The translations under genes and the position numbers were made by a program. Under the pieces are notes generated by a model that had not been told where the DNA came from, made no database searches, and saw only the letters and a program-made list of their open reading frames with translations. Source: JAZNUH01 sp045592225 (lineage in GTDB: Bacteria; Bacillota; Clostridia; UMGS1883; UMGS1540). Taken from it: a stretch of 9,384 nucleotides of DNA. Where the stretch lies: contig JAZNUH010000054.1 of the NCBI GenBank assembly GCA_045592225.1, positions 1 through 9,384 on the forward strand, read 5' to 3'. Below, in pieces: positions 6,818-9,384 of the stretch (within the stretch, counting starts at the first letter, position 1; each line of letters starts with the position of its first letter).

Positions 6818-6841
6818 AAGGAAGAGATGATATAACTTATG
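6818..6841 (+). promoter_or_regulatory. Ribosome-binding region with a two-codon mini-ORF before the acyltransferase
   Basis: The purine run AAGGAAGAG (6818-6826) abuts an ATG-ATA-TAA (6827-6835), which encodes only Met-Ile and stops three bases before the real ATG at 6839. The frame of the acyltransferase is closed immediately upstream by TAA 6833-6835, so 6839 is the first possible start there. AAGGA is 16 bases from that ATG, longer than usual. Initiation may therefore use GAAGAG (6821-6826, 12 bases away), or may depend on ribosomes stopping at the mini-ORF and restarting. Confidence 0.4.
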
Positions 6842-7504
6842 CTTTACGGCCCTTTTGCACGTACTGCACGCCTGGTTTATAAAACCTTTGCTCCGTATAA
6901 GGTAGAAGGCTATACGCCTAACAGCGATGAACCTTCTGTATATGTAGTTCACCACAAAAATTTAAGCGGACCCATTCATGCAATTCTGACATTGCCTGAG
7001 GAGTCTCATTTGTGGGTATACAGAGTTTTTTTTGATTGCGGGGCTTGTTTCAGACAATATCGTGATTATACCTTTACAGAGCGATTTGGCATGCCGCGTG
7101 TGCTTGCTACACCCGCAGCATGGCTTTTGTCACGAATTGTACCGGCTATAATGCGCTCTTTTGCAGCTATCCCTGTCCATCGTGACTCACGTAGGATACT
7201 TGATACGTTCAAACAGTCGCATTCTGCACTTTTAAAGGGCGAAAGTTTAATTATTTGTCCGGATATTGACTATGACAGTTCCTCCGAACAAATGGGGGAA
7301 ATATACACCGGATTTTTCCACCTGGAAAAAACTTATTTTAAAGCCACCGGCAAACACTTAAACTTTGTCCCGGTATCTTATGACAAAAAAACACATCAAA
7401 CTCACATTGGCGCTCCCATATGTTTTAATGACCGGTCTTCCTTTACTGAACAAAAGGATACGATTGCAAAGCAACTTATTTCTACCATTAATAGCTTATT
7501 CTGA
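6839..7504 (+). CDS. Divergent PlsC-like (lysophospholipid acyltransferase superfamily) protein
   Basis: 221 residues, about the length of a minimal PlsC. It aligns along the acyltransferase fold: VYVVHHKNLSGPIH (34-47) at motif I, AAIPVHRDS (109-117) at the substrate-binding motif II, SLIICPDIDYDSSSE (136-150) at motif III, then TGFFHLEK (157-164) and LNFVPVSY (174-181) at motif IV. Functional family members carry HxxxxD in motif I and FPEG in motif III. Here neither His38 nor His39 is followed by Asp at the right distance (Ser43, Gly44), and FPEG reads CPDI. The protein is therefore either a variant acyltransferase or a non-catalytic relative. No clear signal peptide or long membrane helix is visible; membrane association is assumed from the family. 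It is the second gene of an operon with the GT2-GtrA protein, and both end at the terminator beginning at 7512, pointing to a shared role with a lipid or lipid-linked glycan. The exact acyl donor and acceptor are unknown. Confidence 0.68.
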   Translation: MLYGPFARTARLVYKTFAPYKVEGYTPNSDEPSVYVVHHKNLSGPIHAILTLPEESHLWVYRVFFDCGACFRQYRDYTFTERFGMPRVLATPAAWLLSRIVPAIMRSFAAIPVHRDSRRILDTFKQSHSALLKGESLIICPDIDYDSSSEQMGEIYTGFFHLEKTYFKATGKHLNFVPVSYDKKTHQTHIGAPICFNDRSSFTEQKDTIAKQLISTINSLF

Positions 7505-7511
7505 AGCTTTA

Positions 7512-7567
7512 AAAAGCTCAGGCTTGCTGATTATATAAACAGCGATCCTGAGCTTTTATTTTTTTAT
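7512..7567 (+). terminator. Intrinsic terminator of the glycosyltransferase-acyltransferase operon
   Basis: AAAAGCTCAGG (7512-7522) pairs with CCTGAGCTTTT (7547-7557), an 11-bp stem. The loop contains a second small stem, GCTG (7526-7529) with CAGC (7540-7543). TTTTATTTTTTTAT follows. It starts seven bases after the acyltransferase stop codon. Confidence 0.92.
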
Positions 7568-7574
7568 ATCTGAC

Positions 7575-7604
7575 AAACAAAAAGCGGTGGGCATTGCCCA
7601 CCGC
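7575..7604 (-). terminator. Intrinsic terminator of the convergent Ig-like surface protein gene
   Basis: GCGGTGGGC (7584-7592) and GCCCACCGC (7596-7604) form a perfect 9-bp GC-rich stem with a 3-base loop. Read on the minus strand the stem is followed by TTTTTGTTTG, a proper T tract, so it serves the minus-strand gene ending at 7633. On the plus strand the following sequence is less T-rich, although it may back up the operon terminator just upstream. Confidence 0.9.
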
Positions 7605-7632
7605 AAATTTGTTTTATGTTTTGGTTAATTTA

Positions 7633-9384
7633 TTATAAGAAGAGAACTTTCTTGATAGAACCAACTTCTGCACCGTTTGCATCTTTAAGTACAAACTGTA
7701 CTCTTACTGCGTTTCTAATAGCAGGCTTTCCTTCCGCAGGATCAACGATCTTATCAAACCAATCAGCCTTTGTAATGTTTACAGTTTCTGTAGCTGCAAC
7801 ATCACCGGATGTCCAGATTTCTTTTTCGTATCTGTATTCAAGAATCTTAACTTCCATTGTAAGATCCTCAAGTGTTCCGGGACCTTCTGCAGAAGAAACA
7901 GCCAATCCAATAGTGTCATCACCAATTGCGTCTGATGTATAGGGAATACCATCACGTGTAATTCCGGTGATTACATACAGGTTCTTAGCGTTTCTTACAT
8001 ACATTGTGTTTGTACGAACGATTTCTGCCACATCGGCACCTACTGTCTTGAAGAGTGCAACAACCTTCTTTGTACCTGCTTCGCCGGCTTTGATGTTAGT
8101 TGTTGTTCCGCCGTTAACATTATTCCAGTTCTCTACATTAATAGTATCCAGTGCTGCGCTGTATGCAACAATGTCTGTATACCATTCGAGACCTTCTGCA
8201 GGAACAAAGTCAACTACTGCATCAACCTTTATGTCGCTGTTTTCTGCAACAAACTGATGAGAAATTATGTCATTAACCTTAATTATAGCTGTAAATGCTG
8301 TGTCCATAACATACAGTGTTCTCTGACCTTTTGCAGTAACATCACCAAATTTTGCTTCAGCCTTAACAATGTATGCACCATTTGTATCAACAGTAAATTT
8401 GCCTGTTTCATTGGTCTGAACTACTTCTTCGCCTTTCATCAGATAATAGGTTACTTTTTCAGCTTCTATTTCATCTCCTGTGTTAGCATCTGTAACAACT
8501 ACAGCTGCTTCTACAGAATCACCCTTCTTGATGTTCCAGTAACGAGCCTGACCGTCCAGTGTTACAGAAACCTGATAGGGAATATAACCATATACATATC
8601 TTGTTACCTTAAAAACTTCACCTGTTACAGAGTCCTTAGCATAGATTACAAGACGTTTTCCTTCGCGTGCTGCGGGAGCCATGATGCTGAGTTCAGGTGC
8701 GAATTCCTCTTCTGCGGGGATTTCGTTTTCTGCAGCAACGTTATTAAGTTCTACCATCTTGTAAGCATATGTTGCTTCACCAAGACCAACGTACTCGGTT
8801 ACAATAGCGAGTTCTTCACCGGGAACTACGTTTAATACCTTTGCGTTGTACTGGTTAATTGTAATAACATCAAAGGATGCTGTTACTCTTTCATATTTGA
8901 AGGAAACTTCTGCAGAAACACCACCGAGATCGATGCCAGCTTCTGCTAAAGCTGCTGCATTGAGTGTACCATTAACTATTTTATTTTCCTTTTCAATACC
9001 ATTCATTAATGCTTCTTCATAGTCCCAATCGATTGCGATTTCAACTGTCTTTTCAACTTCACCGTACATGTATTTAACTTCTACGGTTTTAGGAATACCA
9101 ACTGCTGCAGTAAAGTCTGCTGCCTGGTCGGAAACCTTAACAACTGTGTCAATATCTGCAACGCTTACTGCTGCGAAACCATCGTTTGTAGCTGTTACTG
9201 TAAGTACATAGCTATCTTCGTACATAGCGTCGCGTACTGTAATAGTTGCTGTTAAATCTTCTGTAATTTCACCTGTGAATGTAACCTTACCTTTTGCATC
9301 TACTGCAAAACCGTCAGCGTCAACAGAGTATGCAAGTGTATCGTTTTCTGCATCAACTGCAGCGATTGTTACCAGTTCTTGAGC
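7633..9384 (-). CDS. C-terminal part of a large Ig-like-domain surface protein (5' end outside window)
   Basis: The minus-strand frame is open from the window edge to the TAA at 7633-7635, giving 583 residues with no start required; an ATG at 9225 is internal. The protein is acidic, rich in Ala, Val, Thr, Glu and Asp, contains no cysteine, and is all beta in character. It reads as a chain of Ig-like modules of roughly 100 residues. The edge portion (VDAENDTLAYSVDA... to TVTATNDG, about 10-68) is cadherin/Ig-like. A bacterial Ig-like (Big_4-type) stretch has PKTVEVKYMYGEVEKTVEI, IDWD and a following IVNGTL. Further modules end in strands such as RYVYGY, QRTLYVMD and TNTMYVRN. Exposure on the surface is inferred, because no signal peptide, transmembrane segment, LPXTG or SLH motif lies in the visible part, which ends GSIKKVLFL. 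Any anchor must be in the missing N-terminus. Glu codons are nearly all GAA, suggesting an abundant protein. Binding target unknown. Confidence 0.8.
   Translation of the reverse strand, partial: AQELVTIAAVDAENDTLAYSVDADGFAVDAKGKVTFTGEITEDLTATITVRDAMYEDSYVLTVTATNDGFAAVSVADIDTVVKVSDQAADFTAAVGIPKTVEVKYMYGEVEKTVEIAIDWDYEEALMNGIEKENKIVNGTLNAAALAEAGIDLGGVSAEVSFKYERVTASFDVITINQYNAKVLNVVPGEELAIVTEYVGLGEATYAYKMVELNNVAAENEIPAEEEFAPELSIMAPAAREGKRLVIYAKDSVTGEVFKVTRYVYGYIPYQVSVTLDGQARYWNIKKGDSVEAAVVVTDANTGDEIEAEKVTYYLMKGEEVVQTNETGKFTVDTNGAYIVKAEAKFGDVTAKGQRTLYVMDTAFTAIIKVNDIISHQFVAENSDIKVDAVVDFVPAEGLEWYTDIVAYSAALDTINVENWNNVNGGTTTNIKAGEAGTKKVVALFKTVGADVAEIVRTNTMYVRNAKNLYVITGITRDGIPYTSDAIGDDTIGLAVSSAEGPGTLEDLTMEVKILEYRYEKEIWTSGDVAATETVNITKADWFDKIVDPAEGKPAIRNAVRVQFVLKDANGAEVGSIKKVLFL

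Noticed and set aside
8257..8835. 192-codon plus-strand frame, Cys/Phe-rich
   Set aside because: It is the antisense shadow of the Ig-like protein gene; its composition reflects reverse-complemented Ala/Glu/Val codons, and it has no ribosome-binding site.
7633..9384. Recurring TTCTGCAG-like strings as DNA repeats
   Set aside because: They are explained by frequent Ala-Glu codon pairs (GCAGAA) on the minus strand; spacing is irregular.

Overview
The window looks like chromosomal DNA from a low-to-moderate-GC Gram-positive anaerobe of the class Clostridia, plausibly an uncultured gut or rumen lineage. This is inferred from the secreted proteins (CHAP amidase, InlB-type B repeats, copper-amine-oxidase-N-like C-terminus, Ig-like surface protein), the sharp AT-rich sigma-A-type promoters and the classic hairpin/T-tract terminators. 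No marker gene fixes the species. I see no phage, transposon, CRISPR or toxin-antitoxin signature.

Layout: (1) 1-645, + strand, the C-terminal half of proA (glutamate-5-semialdehyde dehydrogenase of proline synthesis), cut by the window edge. (2) 646-913, a consensus promoter and a roughly 150-nt structured leader, followed by 914-2986, an EF-G-like translation factor (EF-G paralogue type) with altered GTPase motifs and strongly biased codon use. It ends in a strong terminator at 3006-3038. (3) 3096-5531, a secreted 811-residue multidomain CHAP-type amidase with its own promoter and terminator. (4) 5735-7504, a two-gene operon encoding a GT2 glycosyltransferase fused to a GtrA-like membrane domain and a divergent PlsC-like acyltransferase, again with its own promoter and terminator. 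(5) 7633-9384, - strand, the C-terminal 583 residues of a larger Ig-like surface protein converging on the operon. Its own terminator lies at 7575-7604.

The genes form separate transcription units, not one pathway. The common theme from 3 kb onward is the cell envelope: a secreted peptidoglycan-acting enzyme, a probable lipid-linked sugar/glycolipid modification pair and an Ig-like surface protein. The most notable observations are the EF-G paralogue with replaced catalytic residues behind a leader that could mask its ribosome-binding site, the cysteine-pair insertions in the amidase domain, and the acyltransferase lacking both canonical catalytic motifs. I did not find convincing evidence of an entirely new system.
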